Counted from the stretch's first letter, positions 28,687 through 38,278 are shown. The stretch is DNA of 64,000 bases from Sphingobium sp. (GCA_009360885.1 SPEL01000001.1:62001-126000), one strand, 5' to 3'. Notes: a model not told the origin generated them from the sequence alone. A program made the numbers and translations.

Positions 28687-30021
28687 TTACTTCCGAATCA
28701 GTCGGGCGATGAAAAAACCATCTACTCCGCCTTGTTCCTCCAACATGCCGGGAAGGGTGCGAATGCAGCCCTGTGCATTGGTGGGGATGCTTGCGGGTAG
28801 CTCCCCTTCGCGAGGAGACTCGACCCTATAATCGGGGTGGCTGGCGAGGAAGCGCTCTATCTGTTCCTCGCCTTCTGATTGTTCCAGCGAGCAGGTGGCG
28901 TAAATCAGCATTCCGCCCGGTTTTACCCATGGGGCGCAGCGATTGAGAAGAAGGCTTTGCTGCTCTGCCATTTCGCCAATCATTCGTTCTCCGGCGCGGT
29001 ACAGCACATCCGGGTGGCGACGGAAAATGCCAGTGGCGCTGCAGGGGGCATCCAGCAGGATAAGGTCCACCGAGTTTTCCGGTTCCCATGTGAGTGCGTC
29101 GCCCTGCGCCACTTGCGCGGACAGGCCGCTGCGTTTCATATTATCGGCCATGCGTTCAAGGCGTTTGGCGCTTTTATCGATGGCGGTGACAGCCCATCCT
29201 TGCGCGGCGAGCTGCATCGTCTTGCCGCCGGGGGCTGCGCACAGGTCAATCGCGCTGCGGCCCGCGCCTGCGCCCGCGAGTCGCGCAGGCAGGCTGGCGG
29301 CAAGGTCCTGCACCCACCATCGGCCTTCTTTGTAACCGGGCAGGCCGGGAACAGATATGGCGTGGCTGATGCGCACATGGCCGGGCATCAGGGTGTCACC
29401 GGCCAGCACATCGTCAAAATGCGCGGTTTCATTGGGGTCAGCCAAGGTCACATCTATGGGTGCGCGGCGGGCAAGGGCGCGGGCGACGGCCTGCGTCATT
29501 TCCTCTCCCCATTGGGCGGACCAACGTGCAACAATATGCTCTGGCAGGGTAGGGGTTTCAGGCAGGCTGGCCTCTGCGCGCAGCAAAGTCCCCAATACAC
29601 CATGGACAAGGCGGCGCGGTCCGCCATCCATCAGTGGCAAGGCGGTAGCAATGGCGGCATGGGGCGGTGTTTCGAGCCGAATAACCTGCACCAGCGCCAT
29701 GCGCAGCACCATGCGGGCCTTGGCGTCCTCCGGCAATATTTGCGGTGTGGCGCTGTCGATCAGCGCATCAAGATCAGCCATCCAGCGCAGCACATCAGCC
29801 GCGATTGCATGGGCGAGCGCCTTGTCGGCTCTGTCCTCCAACCCCTGAGTCGCGGCGTGCAGCGCTATTTCCAGCGGTTCCCCGCGCCGTAATACGGCGT
29901 CCAGCAGGCGCAGCGCTGCGCGCCGTGCCCCAAGACCAGCTATAGTGTTGTCTCCGGCTGAACGGCGGCGGGGGTGGGCACGGCGTTGATGCCGGGGCGG
30001 GGTGGGGGATGTGCTTGTCAT
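28687..30021 (-). CDS. rsmB: 16S rRNA (cytosine-967-C5)-methyltransferase RsmB
   Basis: The 444-residue protein has an N-terminal NusB-like RNA-binding domain (about 30-165) after a basic, Pro/Arg-rich tail. The SAM-dependent methyltransferase domain includes AIDLCAAPGGKTMQLA (motif I), LLDAPCSATGIFRRHPD (motif IV, with a conserved Cys) and IYATCSLEQSEGEEQ (motif VI, with the catalytic Cys). These motifs define RsmB-type rRNA m5C methyltransferases. It leads the minus-strand row rsmB, rpe, heparinase-like, purH. Confidence 0.94.
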   Translation of the reverse strand: MTSTSPTPPRHQRRAHPRRRSAGDNTIAGLGARRAALRLLDAVLRRGEPLEIALHAATQGLEDRADKALAHAIAADVLRWMADLDALIDSATPQILPEDAKARMVLRMALVQVIRLETPPHAAIATALPLMDGGPRRLVHGVLGTLLRAEASLPETPTLPEHIVARWSAQWGEEMTQAVARALARRAPIDVTLADPNETAHFDDVLAGDTLMPGHVRISHAISVPGLPGYKEGRWWVQDLAASLPARLAGAGAGRSAIDLCAAPGGKTMQLAAQGWAVTAIDKSAKRLERMADNMKRSGLSAQVAQGDALTWEPENSVDLILLDAPCSATGIFRRHPDVLYRAGERMIGEMAEQQSLLLNRCAPWVKPGGMLIYATCSLEQSEGEEQIERFLASHPDYRVESPREGELPASIPTNAQGCIRTLPGMLEEQGGVDGFFIARLIRK

Positions 30022-30179
30022 GAAGGACTGCTGTTTAACGTTTTTCCATCACGGGTAAACCCTGATGGGCCGAGTTAATGCCCACTGCCTACAGTTAATG
30101 AATGTAATAGGCTTGTCCCATAGGAGGAGTAGTTTATAGCTATTGTGCAGATGCAACATGAATAAAGGGAGATCATGAC

Positions 30180-30341
30180 ATGGGGAAACGCCCCGATCAT
30201 GTTCGCGCACCTGAATATTTGAGTAAAAGCCCGCCTGTGCCGCAGCCAGACCCGATAGGGAAAGTGCCGCAGCTAGACGAAGAATTAAGCCCCACCCGCT
30301 ATGGTGATTGGGAGAAAAAGGGAATCGCCGTAGATTTTTGA
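30180..30341 (+). CDS. DUF1674 protein (SDHAF4-like), 53 residues
   Basis: A small gene below common length cut-offs. The ATG follows AGGGAG at good distance. The product starts MGKRPDHVRAPEYL, is proline-rich in the middle, and ends with the DUF1674 signature PTRYGDWEKKGIAVDF. That C-terminal block is the diagnostic part of the family, whose mitochondrial member SDHAF4 (Sdh8) binds flavinylated SdhA during assembly of succinate dehydrogenase. A chaperone role here is by homology. It stands between rsmB (divergent) and galU. Confidence 0.9.
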   Translation: MGKRPDHVRAPEYLSKSPPVPQPDPIGKVPQLDEELSPTRYGDWEKKGIAVDF

Positions 30342-30491
30342 CATTATTTTTCGTCGATTGTGCTTTTTTGTCTCTTTCTGGTTCAAGTGCCGGGATCGAA
30401 ATGACGACAGAGAAGTTATGCTACGCTAATCCTTTTATTTCGTCCTGAAATAAACAACTGAATATTTCCCGCCATCAAGACAGGAAAATTT

Positions 30492-31367
30492 ATGACTGTG
30501 AAAAAAGTTCGTAAAGCGGTGTTCCCGGTTGCAGGCCTTGGCACGCGTTTTCTGCCCGCGACCAAGGCGGTGGCCAAGGAATTGCTGCCGGTGGTGGATC
30601 GGCCCCTCATCCAATATGCGGTGGATGAAGCGCTGGAAGCGGGCATTGAAACGATGATTTTCGTGACGGGTCGCGGCAAGGGCGCGATTGAAGATCATTT
30701 TGATATGGCCTTCGAACTGGAAACGACACAGAAACAGCGCGGCAAGGATATGTCGGCCCTCGAAGGGACGCGCCTCAAGCCGGGTAACGCTATTTTCGTG
30801 CGTCAGCAGGAACCGCTGGGCCTTGGTCACGCCATCTGGTGTGCGCGGGACATTGTCGGTGATGAGCCTTTTGCCATTCTGCTGCCCGATGAGTTCATGC
30901 ATGGAACCCCCGGTGCGGGCTGTATGAAGCAGATGGTGGATGCTTATAATCAGGTTGGCGGCAATCTCGTTTGCGCGCTGGAAGTGCCGATGGAACAGAC
31001 GCCCAGCTATGGGGTGATTGATCCCGGTGCGCGCAATGGCGCGCTGACGGAGGTGAAGGGGCTGGTGGAAAAGCCTGCTGCTGGCACTGCTCCCTCCAAC
31101 CTCATCCTGCCGGGGCGGTATATTCTCCAGCCCGAAGTGATGCAGATTCTGGAAACGCAGGAAGCAGGCGCGGGCGGCGAAATTCAGCTTACCGATGCGA
31201 TGGCGTCTATGATTGGGCAGCAGCCTTTTCACGGTGTGACCTTTGATGGGCAGCGGTTCGATTGCGGGTCAAAGGCTGGCTATATCGAGGCGAATTTGGC
31301 CCTTGCGCTGGAACGTGATGATATTGGCGCGCATATCCGTGAATTTGCGCGCAAGCTGGTGGCGTAA
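30492..31367 (+). CDS. galU: UTP-glucose-1-phosphate uridylyltransferase
   Basis: The 291-residue enzyme makes UDP-glucose for envelope and exopolysaccharide synthesis. The N-terminal nucleotide-binding motif is VFPVAGLGTRFLPATKA, followed by KELLPVVDRPLIQYAVDEA. LLPDEFMHG carries a conserved Asp, and VKGLVEKP and RFDCGSKAGYI are further family blocks. A clear terminator follows, so it is expressed alone or with the small DUF1674 gene upstream. Confidence 0.97.
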   Translation: MTVKKVRKAVFPVAGLGTRFLPATKAVAKELLPVVDRPLIQYAVDEALEAGIETMIFVTGRGKGAIEDHFDMAFELETTQKQRGKDMSALEGTRLKPGNAIFVRQQEPLGLGHAIWCARDIVGDEPFAILLPDEFMHGTPGAGCMKQMVDAYNQVGGNLVCALEVPMEQTPSYGVIDPGARNGALTEVKGLVEKPAAGTAPSNLILPGRYILQPEVMQILETQEAGAGGEIQLTDAMASMIGQQPFHGVTFDGQRFDCGSKAGYIEANLALALERDDIGAHIREFARKLVA

Positions 31368-31395
31368 GATACGCATTGCTGATTTGTTATAAGGG

Positions 31396-31420
31396 AACCG
31401 GGTTTGCGCCCGGTTTTTTT
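31396..31420 (+). terminator. intrinsic terminator of galU
   Basis: AACCGGG and CCCGGTT form a 7-bp stem over TTTGCG, followed directly by a run of seven T. Confidence 0.93.
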
Positions 31421-31511
31421 GGCCGGATGTTCGTGCGGAGCGTTGCTATGTGCTAAGACGGGGCGCTGTGGTCATTATAGGTATGGTACAACGCTCAGAA
31501 TAGCGCCGCGC

Positions 31512-31545
31512 GAAAAGAAAAAAGGCCGCCCGCAGGGGCGACCTT
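31512..31545 (-). terminator. intrinsic terminator of ssb
   Basis: Minus strand: AAGGTCGCCC and GGGCGGCCTT pair with one mismatch over CTGC (31522-31545), then TTTTCTTTTC. It lies 28 bases after the ssb stop. Confidence 0.85.
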
Positions 31546-31573
31546 GTTTTTTGTGATGATATTTTGGTGCCGA

Positions 31574-32053
31574 TCAGAACGGCACTTCGTCATCCAGATC
31601 ATTATCGAAATTAGGGGCGCTGTTGCGGTTCTGCCCGCCAGAGCGTCCGCCACCAGAACCGCCACCCCATTGGCCGCCGCCCTGACCACCGCCGCCGCCC
31701 GGTGCGCCGTCCAGCATGGTCATCACCGCGCCGGGGCCTTGCAGCACGACTTCGGTGGTGTAACGGTCATTGCCGTTCTGATCCTGCCATTTACGGGTGC
31801 GAAGCTGCCCTTCCAGATAGACCTTGCTGCCCTTGCGCAAATAGCGTTCTGCAACGCCCGCCAGCCCTTCGGAGAAAATGGCGACGCTGTGCCATTCGGT
31901 GCGGTCCTTGCGCTCACCGCTCATGCGGTCTTTCCAGCTTTCCGACGTGGCGATGCGCAGATTGCAGACCTTGCCGCCATTTTGGAAGCTACGCACTTCG
32001 GGGTCCGCCCCCAGATTGCCGACCAGAATGACCTTGTTGACGCTGCCTGCCAT
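31574..32053 (-). CDS. ssb: single-stranded DNA-binding protein
   Basis: The 159-residue protein has the OB fold in residues 1-108, with [18 protein letters not shown] at the start and the [12 protein letters not shown] block. A glycine-rich flexible linker (about 115-145) follows, and the tail is DDLDDEVPF. The acidic tail ending in PF binds partner proteins such as RecO, PriA and the polymerase chi subunit. It is a monocistronic gene with its own terminator. Confidence 0.97.
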   Translation of the reverse strand: MAGSVNKVILVGNLGADPEVRSFQNGGKVCNLRIATSESWKDRMSGERKDRTEWHSVAIFSEGLAGVAERYLRKGSKVYLEGQLRTRKWQDQNGNDRYTTEVVLQGPGAVMTMLDGAPGGGGGQGGGQWGGGSGGGRSGGQNRNSAPNFDNDLDDEVPF

Positions 32054-32087
32054 GTTTAAGAATCTCCGCGATAGATAAGGCGGGCGC

Positions 32088-33947
32088 TTATAATCCCAAC
32101 GCCACTGCCGTCCAATAGGTTATACCTGCTGCAATGTAGGCTAGAAGAAATAAATAGCCAACCATGAAGGCTGGCCAGCGCCAGCCATTGGTTTCCCGCC
32201 GCGTGACCGCAATAGTAGAGATACACTGCGGGGCGAACACAAACCATGCAAGGAAAGCCAGCGCCGTCGGCATTGACCAGCTATTTTTGAGGCGCTGCCC
32301 CAATGATTGTTCCAGTTTTTCCTCATCATCGCCAGCATCAATGCTGTAAGTGGTGGCGAGCGCCGAGACGGCCACCTCCCGTGCGGCCATGGCCGGAACC
32401 AGTGCCAGCGATATATCGCGGTTAAAGCCAATGGGTTCCATGATGACATTGAGGCCATTGGCGATGCGCCCCGCCGCGCTATAATCCACCGGCGACATAT
32501 CCGACCCGGCGGGCGGCTTGGGGAAGCTCAGTAACACCCAAAGGATGATGGTGGATATGAAAATGATGCCGCCCGCACGTTTTAGGAAAATGATGGCGCG
32601 CTGCCACAGGCCCAGCGCTATGTCCTGCCAGCGGGGCCATTGATATTTAGGCATTTCCATCAGGAAACCGGCGCTTTGCCCCTTGGTAACGGTACGGCGG
32701 AGTAGCAATGCCGCCAGCATCGCGCCGATAATACCCGTCACATAAAGGCCGAATAGCACCAATCCCTGAAGGCCGATGCCCCATCCCACGCTGCGGGCAG
32801 GGATGAATGCGCCAATGGTGACGGCGTATACGGGGAGACGCGCCGAACAGGTCATCAGCGGTGCGATAAGGATGGTCGTTAAACGGTCCTTCGGGTCGCT
32901 GATGGAGCGCGTCGCCATAATCCCTGGCACGGCGCAGGCAAAGGAGGAGAGTAAAGGGATGAACGCCCGGCCAGATAAGCCAATTTTCGCCATCAGCCCA
33001 TCCATCAGAAAGGCGGCGCGGGTCATATAGCCCGTCGCTTCCAGCATCAGGATGAAGAAAAACAGGATGAGGATTTGCGGCAGGAACACCACGACGGAGC
33101 CCACCCCGTTAATGACGCCATCAACAAGGAAGGACCGCAAATAGCCATCCGGGGTGAGGGCCGTAGCGAGGTTGGCGAGTTCCTCGGCCCATCCTTCGAT
33201 CATAGCAATAGGCGCTTCTGACCATGCATACACCCCCTGAAACATCAGGAAGAGCAAGCCGAGCAATATGATCGGCCCGAAAACCGGGTGGAGGGCTACT
33301 TTGTCCACTGCCTGCGTCATGCGGCGGGACGGAGCCTCCCTGATTATGGCGATACGAGTGAGGGAGCGCGCCTTTGCGCGGCGGGCGGAAAAATCCAGCC
33401 CCTTCAGCTCCGGTCGATCAGGCACGCCCTTGTCATCAACATGGGTAGTCAATGCCTCCAGCAGAGGCTCCAACCCTTTTTTGCGCACCGCGACTGTCGG
33501 GATGACTGGCACGCCCAGCGCATTGGCGAGGGCATCCGCGCTTATCTCCAGCCCGTCGCGTGCCGCCAGATCCACCATGTTGAGCGCGATGATGGTCGGC
33601 AGGCCCAGTGCCAGCACCTCAAGCGCAAAGCGAAGATGATTTTCCAGATTGGTGGCATCCACCACTAATATCAGTGCATCGGGGAGCCGTTCCCCCTGTT
33701 GCTTGCCGATGATGACATCGCGCGTCACCTGCTCGTCCGGGCTGGTTGGTGTCAGGCTGTAGGTACCGGGCAGGTCAACCAGTTCAGCAGGGCGACCATC
33801 AGAAAGCGCGAGGCGACCTGACTTCCGTTCCACCGTTACACCCGGATAATTGCCGAGCTTCTGCCGGGCACCCGTCAGTGCATTGAACAGGGCGCTTTTG
33901 CCGGCATTGGGGTTGCCGACCAGCGCAATTAACGGTTGTGGGGTCAT
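32088..33947 (-). CDS. feoB: ferrous iron transporter FeoB
   Basis: The 619-residue protein imports Fe(II) through the inner membrane. The cytosolic G domain has G1 GNPNAGKS at 11-18, a [10 protein letters not shown] switch region and LNMVD (G4) near residue 120. The membrane part shows the Gate motif [14 protein letters not shown] near residue 335 and the second gate with [17 protein letters not shown]. The chain is a little shorter than E. coli FeoB, as is usual in sphingomonads. It overlaps feoA by four bases, and a Fur-like site precedes the operon. Confidence 0.97.
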   Translation of the reverse strand: MTPQPLIALVGNPNAGKSALFNALTGARQKLGNYPGVTVERKSGRLALSDGRPAELVDLPGTYSLTPTSPDEQVTRDVIIGKQQGERLPDALILVVDATNLENHLRFALEVLALGLPTIIALNMVDLAARDGLEISADALANALGVPVIPTVAVRKKGLEPLLEALTTHVDDKGVPDRPELKGLDFSARRAKARSLTRIAIIREAPSRRMTQAVDKVALHPVFGPIILLGLLFLMFQGVYAWSEAPIAMIEGWAEELANLATALTPDGYLRSFLVDGVINGVGSVVVFLPQILILFFFILMLEATGYMTRAAFLMDGLMAKIGLSGRAFIPLLSSFACAVPGIMATRSISDPKDRLTTILIAPLMTCSARLPVYAVTIGAFIPARSVGWGIGLQGLVLFGLYVTGIIGAMLAALLLRRTVTKGQSAGFLMEMPKYQWPRWQDIALGLWQRAIIFLKRAGGIIFISTIILWVLLSFPKPPAGSDMSPVDYSAAGRIANGLNVIMEPIGFNRDISLALVPAMAAREVAVSALATTYSIDAGDDEEKLEQSLGQRLKNSWSMPTALAFLAWFVFAPQCISTIAVTRRETNGWRWPAFMVGYLFLLAYIAAGITYWTAVALGL

Positions 33948-34255
33948 GGCTGAGATAAAATCCGGGGGGTGTCTGCGTTCATATCTGGCCCGGCTATATT
34001 TGGTCCGGCCTGACCATGCTCCTGCCGCACATGGATGGCATCGGCGTGATTATGGCGCATGGCGATAGACATTCTGCCGATGCGGCACATGATCGCGCCC
34101 TGACCCAATAGCCCGGCCCGGTGCAATATTTCGATGTCTGCGCCTTCTTCGACGCCGAATTCCCGCAGGCGCTGTCCCTCACTATCCGAAAGATGATTCC
34201 ATTCAATCCGGTCAATGGTGGCGCTTTGGCCTGATGAAAGCTGATGAAGGTGCAA
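33944..34255 (-). CDS. feoA: ferrous iron transport protein A
   Basis: The 103-residue protein is an SH3-like FeoA domain: LREFGVEEGADIEILHRAGLLG (spread over about residues 31-52) followed by GAIMCRIGRMSIAMRHNHADAIHV. FeoA binds the cytosolic side of FeoB and is needed for iron uptake. The apparent start is a TTG (MHLHQLSSGQ), which fits family length; no ATG is available at this point. The C-terminal 20 residues past HVRQE are not part of the usual domain. Start confidence is moderate. Confidence 0.88.
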   Translation of the reverse strand: MHLHQLSSGQSATIDRIEWNHLSDSEGQRLREFGVEEGADIEILHRAGLLGQGAIMCRIGRMSIAMRHNHADAIHVRQEHGQAGPNIAGPDMNADTPRILSQP

Positions 34256-34278
34256 AACGGGGGCGTTCCATTATGGTT

Positions 34279-34298
34279 GCAACTGAATATCATTATAG
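34279..34298 (-). promoter_or_regulatory. Fur-box-like site overlapping a TATAAT element before feoA
   Basis: Minus strand ATAATGATATTCAGTTGC matches 14 of 18 positions of the classical Fur consensus ATAATGATAATCATTATC. A perfect TATAAT -10 hexamer overlaps its left end (34297-34292). It lies about 25 bases before the feoA start. No good -35 is visible. Iron-dependent repression of feoAB would be expected. Confidence 0.55.
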
Positions 34299-34396
34299 TA
34301 GCTCTGGAACCAGCATTTTCTGATGCTTCATCGGGTCGATTATGACCATGCTGTTATGGGAACGGCATAAGCTGATGGGGCTAATAAGGGCTGGCT

Positions 34397-35710
34397 ATGC
34401 TTCTCCTGTCCCTTCATAGGGGGGCTATGCATTCCGGAACAAAAAAGAATCAGGCCCAGCAGCTTCCTGGTAAAATAGGCCATGCCGAATTCGTGGCGAT
34501 GATGGCCGCGATGATGTCTATCACTGCACTGTCTATCGACACAATGTTGCCTGCTTTGCCGCAAATTGGCGCAGATTTGCATGTGGTTGATGCCAATGAC
34601 CGGCAGAGCATCATTACGATGTTCATGATCGGTCTGGCGGTGGGATCGCTCTTTTACGGGCCATTGTCGGATCGTTTCGGGCGGCGCAAGGTGCTCATGC
34701 TGGCGGCGGGGCTGCAACTGATTTCTACCCTGATATGCGTGATGGCGACCAGTTTCCCGGTAATGTTGGGGGCGCGGTTGCTGGCGGGGTTCAGCATTGC
34801 ATCCTGCCGGGTAGTGTCGACCAGCATCGTGCGGGATTGCTTTCGCGGTGATGCGATGGCGCGGGTGATGTCGCTCATCATGATGATATTTGTGATGGTG
34901 CCGGTGCTGGCACCGAGCGTTGGCGCGCTGGTGTTGATGTTCGCGCCATGGCGGGCGATTTTCGGTTTGCTGCTCATTTGCATTGTGGCCGTGGGTCTAT
35001 GGCAATATTGGCGTTTGCCAGAGACATTGCCCCCGGAAAACCGACTGAACATTGGTCCGAAGGATTTGTGGGCAACCTTTGTGCAGATTGTTACCAACCG
35101 TAATTCCATCGGCCATATGCTGGCCAGTGGTATCATGTTTGGCGGGATGATTGGCTTTCTGGTGTCTATCCAGCAAATATTTGATGAGGTGTTTGATGCC
35201 TCTCAATATTTCGCCATTGGCTTTGCCGCGATCACGATATGGATGGGGTTGGGTAGCTTGCTCAACAGCCGTCTGGTTGAACGTTTCGGAGCGCGGAGGC
35301 TGGGGCAAGGCGCGGTCATCACATTGGTGCTGATGTCTCTCATCCACTGCGCTATTGTGCTGTCGGGCTATGAAAACCTCATTAGCTTCATCATCGTTCA
35401 GGCGATGACAGTGGTGTGTTTCTCCTTTTCAGGTTCCAACTTTGGTGCGATTTCGCTGGAGCCTTTTACCAAGGGAGCTGGCCTTGCTGCATCTGTGCAG
35501 GCCTGCCTGACGACGTTGATTTCAACCATATTGGGCGCGCTGGTGGGCGCGAGTTTCAATGGCACCGTGTTGCCAATGACGATCGGCTTTCTGGTTTTTG
35601 GCGCTGTCGCTCTGATGGTGATTGCATGGGCGGAACGCTGGAAATTATTTGCCCGTCCCGGTCATGCGGCCTTGCGCAAGGAAAATATCATCTTGCCGGA
35701 TAAGGGTTGA
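34397..35710 (+). CDS. Bcr/CflA-type MFS drug efflux transporter
   Basis: The 437-residue protein has 12 hydrophobic segments. Motif A (GPLSDRFGRRKVLM) follows helix 2, and ALSIDTMLPALPQIGADL at helix 1 and GARLLAGFSIASCRVVSTSIVRDCF at helix 4 are typical of the Bcr/CflA (DHA1) subfamily, which exports bicyclomycin, sulfonamides and chloramphenicol or natural metabolites. Two starts are possible: 34397 with AAGGG upstream, or 34427 ten codons later. A single gene; the substrate cannot be inferred. Confidence 0.87.
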   Translation: MLLLSLHRGAMHSGTKKNQAQQLPGKIGHAEFVAMMAAMMSITALSIDTMLPALPQIGADLHVVDANDRQSIITMFMIGLAVGSLFYGPLSDRFGRRKVLMLAAGLQLISTLICVMATSFPVMLGARLLAGFSIASCRVVSTSIVRDCFRGDAMARVMSLIMMIFVMVPVLAPSVGALVLMFAPWRAIFGLLLICIVAVGLWQYWRLPETLPPENRLNIGPKDLWATFVQIVTNRNSIGHMLASGIMFGGMIGFLVSIQQIFDEVFDASQYFAIGFAAITIWMGLGSLLNSRLVERFGARRLGQGAVITLVLMSLIHCAIVLSGYENLISFIIVQAMTVVCFSFSGSNFGAISLEPFTKGAGLAASVQACLTTLISTILGALVGASFNGTVLPMTIGFLVFGAVALMVIAWAERWKLFARPGHAALRKENIILPDKG

Positions 35711-35737
35711 GTTTCTCAACCAGAAATAGCGCAAATG

Positions 35738-35763
35738 AAAAAGGGGCAGCCTATGCCGCCCCT
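35738..35763 (-). terminator. terminator between convergent MFS and APC genes
   Basis: AGGGGC and GCCCCT, with an inner GC/GC pair after one mismatch, form a stem over CTAT. The minus strand continues TTTTCAT and the plus strand CCTTTGTT, so it may serve both genes. Confidence 0.6.
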
Positions 35764-35786
35764 CCTTTGTTCGATCATTGTCCGGT

Positions 35787-37340
35787 TCAGGCGTCTTTGC
35801 CGCCGGGGGTATGGATGCCGGGCAGTGGTGGTACGGGCTGAGGCGGCGTATCCGCATCATCCTCATGCACATCAATGATGCCGCGCCCGACATAGCTGCG
35901 ATTGCGGCTATAGGTGAAATAGACGATCAGACCGATAAGTGCCCAGCCAGCGAAGAGCAGCTTGCTCTTCTCATCAAGGCTGAAGAACAGATAGAGGCAG
36001 CCCAAAACCGATAACGGGGCAAAAATCATAACCGCCGGAGTGCGAAATGGCCGGTGACGACCGGGATCAGTCCGGCGTAGCACCAGTACCGCGACGGATA
36101 CGGCCATGAAGGCGAAGAGCGTACCGGAATTAGAGATATTGGCAAGCTGCCCAACCGGGAAGAAACCAGCGAACAGCGCGACGAATACGCCTGTTAAAAT
36201 GGTGATGACATGGGGGGTATTGTAGCGCGGGTGAATTTTCGAGAAAAATTGAGGCAGCAGTCCGTCCCGGCTCATCACAAAGAAAACGCGGGTTTGACCA
36301 AACATCATCATCAAAATCACCGATGGCAGCGCCAATATTGCGGCCAGCCCCACCAGATTACCAATTTGCGGCCATCCTATTTCACGCAGCACCCATGCCA
36401 GCGCTTCTTTGGAGCAGACCACGGCCTGATCGGATATGGCGCTGCACTGGGCGGCCAGTTCACGGCTGCCCGGTTCCAATATTTCTCCGTTTGCCCCATA
36501 CACTGGCTGTGCGCCTTCTGTACCGATCACCCCGGCGGAAACCAGCAGGTAAAAAATGGTGCAGATACCCAGACTGCCAATCAGGCCAATGGGCATGTTG
36601 CGTTGGGGGTTCTTGGTTTCTTCTGCTGCGGTCGAAACCGCGTCAAAACCGACATAAGCAAAAAAGATGGAAGCCGCGGCCGCTGATATGCCGCTTACGC
36701 CCAGCGGAGCAAATGGCTCAAACTGCTCCATCCGCATGACCGGAACGGTCAGGGCGATGAAGGCGATAAGGGCGACAATCTTAATGGCCACCAATATGGA
36801 GTTGACGGTCGCACTTTCCTTTGTCCCGCGCACCAGCAATGCGGTGACGAGTAATGAAATTATGATCGCGGGCAGGTTAACCATCCCGCCGTCAAAGGGG
36901 CCGCGGGTTAAATGGTCGGATATATCAATGGCAAAAGCATGTTCGATATAGCCGACCATATAGCCAGACCAGCCCACGGACACTGCGCCTGCAGCCACCG
37001 CATATTCAAGGATAAGGGCCCAGCCCACCATCCATGCGATGAGTTCCCCCATCACCGCATAGCTATAGGTATAAGCGGAGCCGGATACTGGCACCATGGA
37101 TGCCATCTCAGCGTAACAAAGCGCGGCTATGGCGCAGACGACGCCAGCGATGATGAAGCTTATCATCATGCCGGGGCCAGCTTTTTGCGCGGCCTCGGCG
37201 GTTAGAACAAAAATACCGGTGCCGATGACGGCGCCGATACCCAGCATGGTTAGCTGAAACGCACCGAGTGAACGGTGTAATGACTTTTTTTCCGCCGTCG
37301 CCAAAATGGCATCAAGCGGTTTAACTCGACCAAAGATCAT
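35787..37340 (-). CDS. APC-superfamily amino acid permease (CAT-like)
   Basis: The 517-residue protein starts at MIFGRVKPLDAIL, behind AGGGGG. The first helix has LGIGAVIGTGIFVLT, the substrate-backbone binding motif of the APC fold, and IFFAYVGFDAVSTAAEETKNPQRNMP marks helix 6 and the following loop. About 12 helices are seen, with a two-cysteine insertion (QCSAISDQAVVCS) between them and a Pro/Asp-rich C-terminal tail. The sequence is nearest to cationic amino acid transporters; import of basic or neutral amino acids is likely but unspecific by sequence. Confidence 0.87.
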   Translation of the reverse strand: MIFGRVKPLDAILATAEKKSLHRSLGAFQLTMLGIGAVIGTGIFVLTAEAAQKAGPGMMISFIIAGVVCAIAALCYAEMASMVPVSGSAYTYSYAVMGELIAWMVGWALILEYAVAAGAVSVGWSGYMVGYIEHAFAIDISDHLTRGPFDGGMVNLPAIIISLLVTALLVRGTKESATVNSILVAIKIVALIAFIALTVPVMRMEQFEPFAPLGVSGISAAAASIFFAYVGFDAVSTAAEETKNPQRNMPIGLIGSLGICTIFYLLVSAGVIGTEGAQPVYGANGEILEPGSRELAAQCSAISDQAVVCSKEALAWVLREIGWPQIGNLVGLAAILALPSVILMMMFGQTRVFFVMSRDGLLPQFFSKIHPRYNTPHVITILTGVFVALFAGFFPVGQLANISNSGTLFAFMAVSVAVLVLRRTDPGRHRPFRTPAVMIFAPLSVLGCLYLFFSLDEKSKLLFAGWALIGLIVYFTYSRNRSYVGRGIIDVHEDDADTPPQPVPPLPGIHTPGGKDA

Positions 37341-37523
37341 CAAATGGCCCCCTGTTTCTCTAATGCGACGAGGTCTTTCCCCCCGCATATTTGGACGGAA
37401 CAGTATAGGCTAATGGCTGATGCGCAAGGGGCAGATGTATGAAAGGCGTATTTTACTGAGCGAATGGCCGGGAGGAAGCCGTCAGAAGGAGATGGCTCCC
37501 CCTAAAGAGTCCCCTCTATAGCG

Positions 37524-37901
37524 TTATTCCGCGATCATGCGGCCCAGTGGCTTCCCGGCAAAGAGGTGGACGTGCAGATGGGGCACTTCCTGCCCGCCAT
37601 CTGCGCCAACATTGGCGAGCAGGCGATAGCCCGGCTGTACATAGCCCTGTTCGCGGGCAATTTTACCGACGATGCGGATGAAACCGGCAATTTCCGTGTC
37701 ATTCGCTCTGGCCGAAAAATCATCCCAACTGACATAGCGCCCTTTGGGAATCACCAATATATGCGCAGGGGCCTGTGGGGCTATGTCATGAAAGGCCAGC
37801 ACGGCATCGTCTTCATAAACCTTATTACAGGGGATTTCCCCGCGCAGGATTTTGGCGAAGATATTATTATCATCATAGGGCAAAGTGGGGTCGATCGGCA
37901 T
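37524..37901 (-). CDS. hinT: HIT family nucleotide phosphoramidase (HinT)
   Basis: The 125-residue protein carries the histidine triad HLHVHLF, with H108, H110 and H112, and the N-terminal IFAKILRGEIPCNKVYEDD segment of bacterial HinT. These enzymes hydrolyse nucleoside phosphoramidates such as AMP-lysine. It is the last gene of the histidine operon, 35 bases after hisE, and hisE-hinT linkage is common in alphaproteobacteria. Cytosolic. Confidence 0.95.
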   Translation of the reverse strand: MPIDPTLPYDDNNIFAKILRGEIPCNKVYEDDAVLAFHDIAPQAPAHILVIPKGRYVSWDDFSARANDTEIAGFIRIVGKIAREQGYVQPGYRLLANVGADGGQEVPHLHVHLFAGKPLGRMIAE

Positions 37902-37936
37902 GGCATTTCTTCCTGTTGGGTTGCAGGGAAAGGCGG

Positions 37937-38278
37937 TTATTCTGGCGGACGGCTGGCCTTTTCGATGAGGCCAGACGTGCCTTCGCGGCGGTCCAGTTCT
38001 GAGCCGATATCGTCCAGAGTGATGCCCATATCAGCAAGCAGGACGGTGAGGTGAAAGAGTAGATCCGCGCTTTCCTTCACCACTTCCTCGCGGTCATCCG
38101 CCATGGCGGCAATAACGGTTTCGACGGCTTCCTCTCCCAGTTTCTGTGCGATCTTGCCGCGTCCCCGTGCCGTTAGCTTGGCGACATAAGAGGTGGACGG
38201 ATCGGCACTGCGGCGCTGGTGGATGGTGTGTTCAAGGCGATCTAGGCTGTCACGCATATGTTTTTGTCGCGCACTCAT
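37937..38278 (-). CDS. hisE: phosphoribosyl-ATP pyrophosphatase
   Basis: HisE catalyses the second step of histidine synthesis. The all-alpha MazG-like fold is seen in QKLGEEAVETVIAAMADDREEVVKESADL (two helices, acidic metal-binding residues E, E, E, D). I start at MSARQKHMRD (113 residues); the reading frame is open for 21 more codons, and MRDSLDRLEH six codons later is also possible. It is a separate protein, not fused to HisI. It lies between hisF and hinT. Confidence 0.93.
   Translation of the reverse strand: MSARQKHMRDSLDRLEHTIHQRRSADPSTSYVAKLTARGRGKIAQKLGEEAVETVIAAMADDREEVVKESADLLFHLTVLLADMGITLDDIGSELDRREGTSGLIEKASRPPE

Noticed and set aside
28879-29892. 337-residue open frame antisense to rsmB
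   Set aside because: Rich in Arg, Ala, His and Cys with no family pattern; rsmB on the other strand has all its catalytic motifs.
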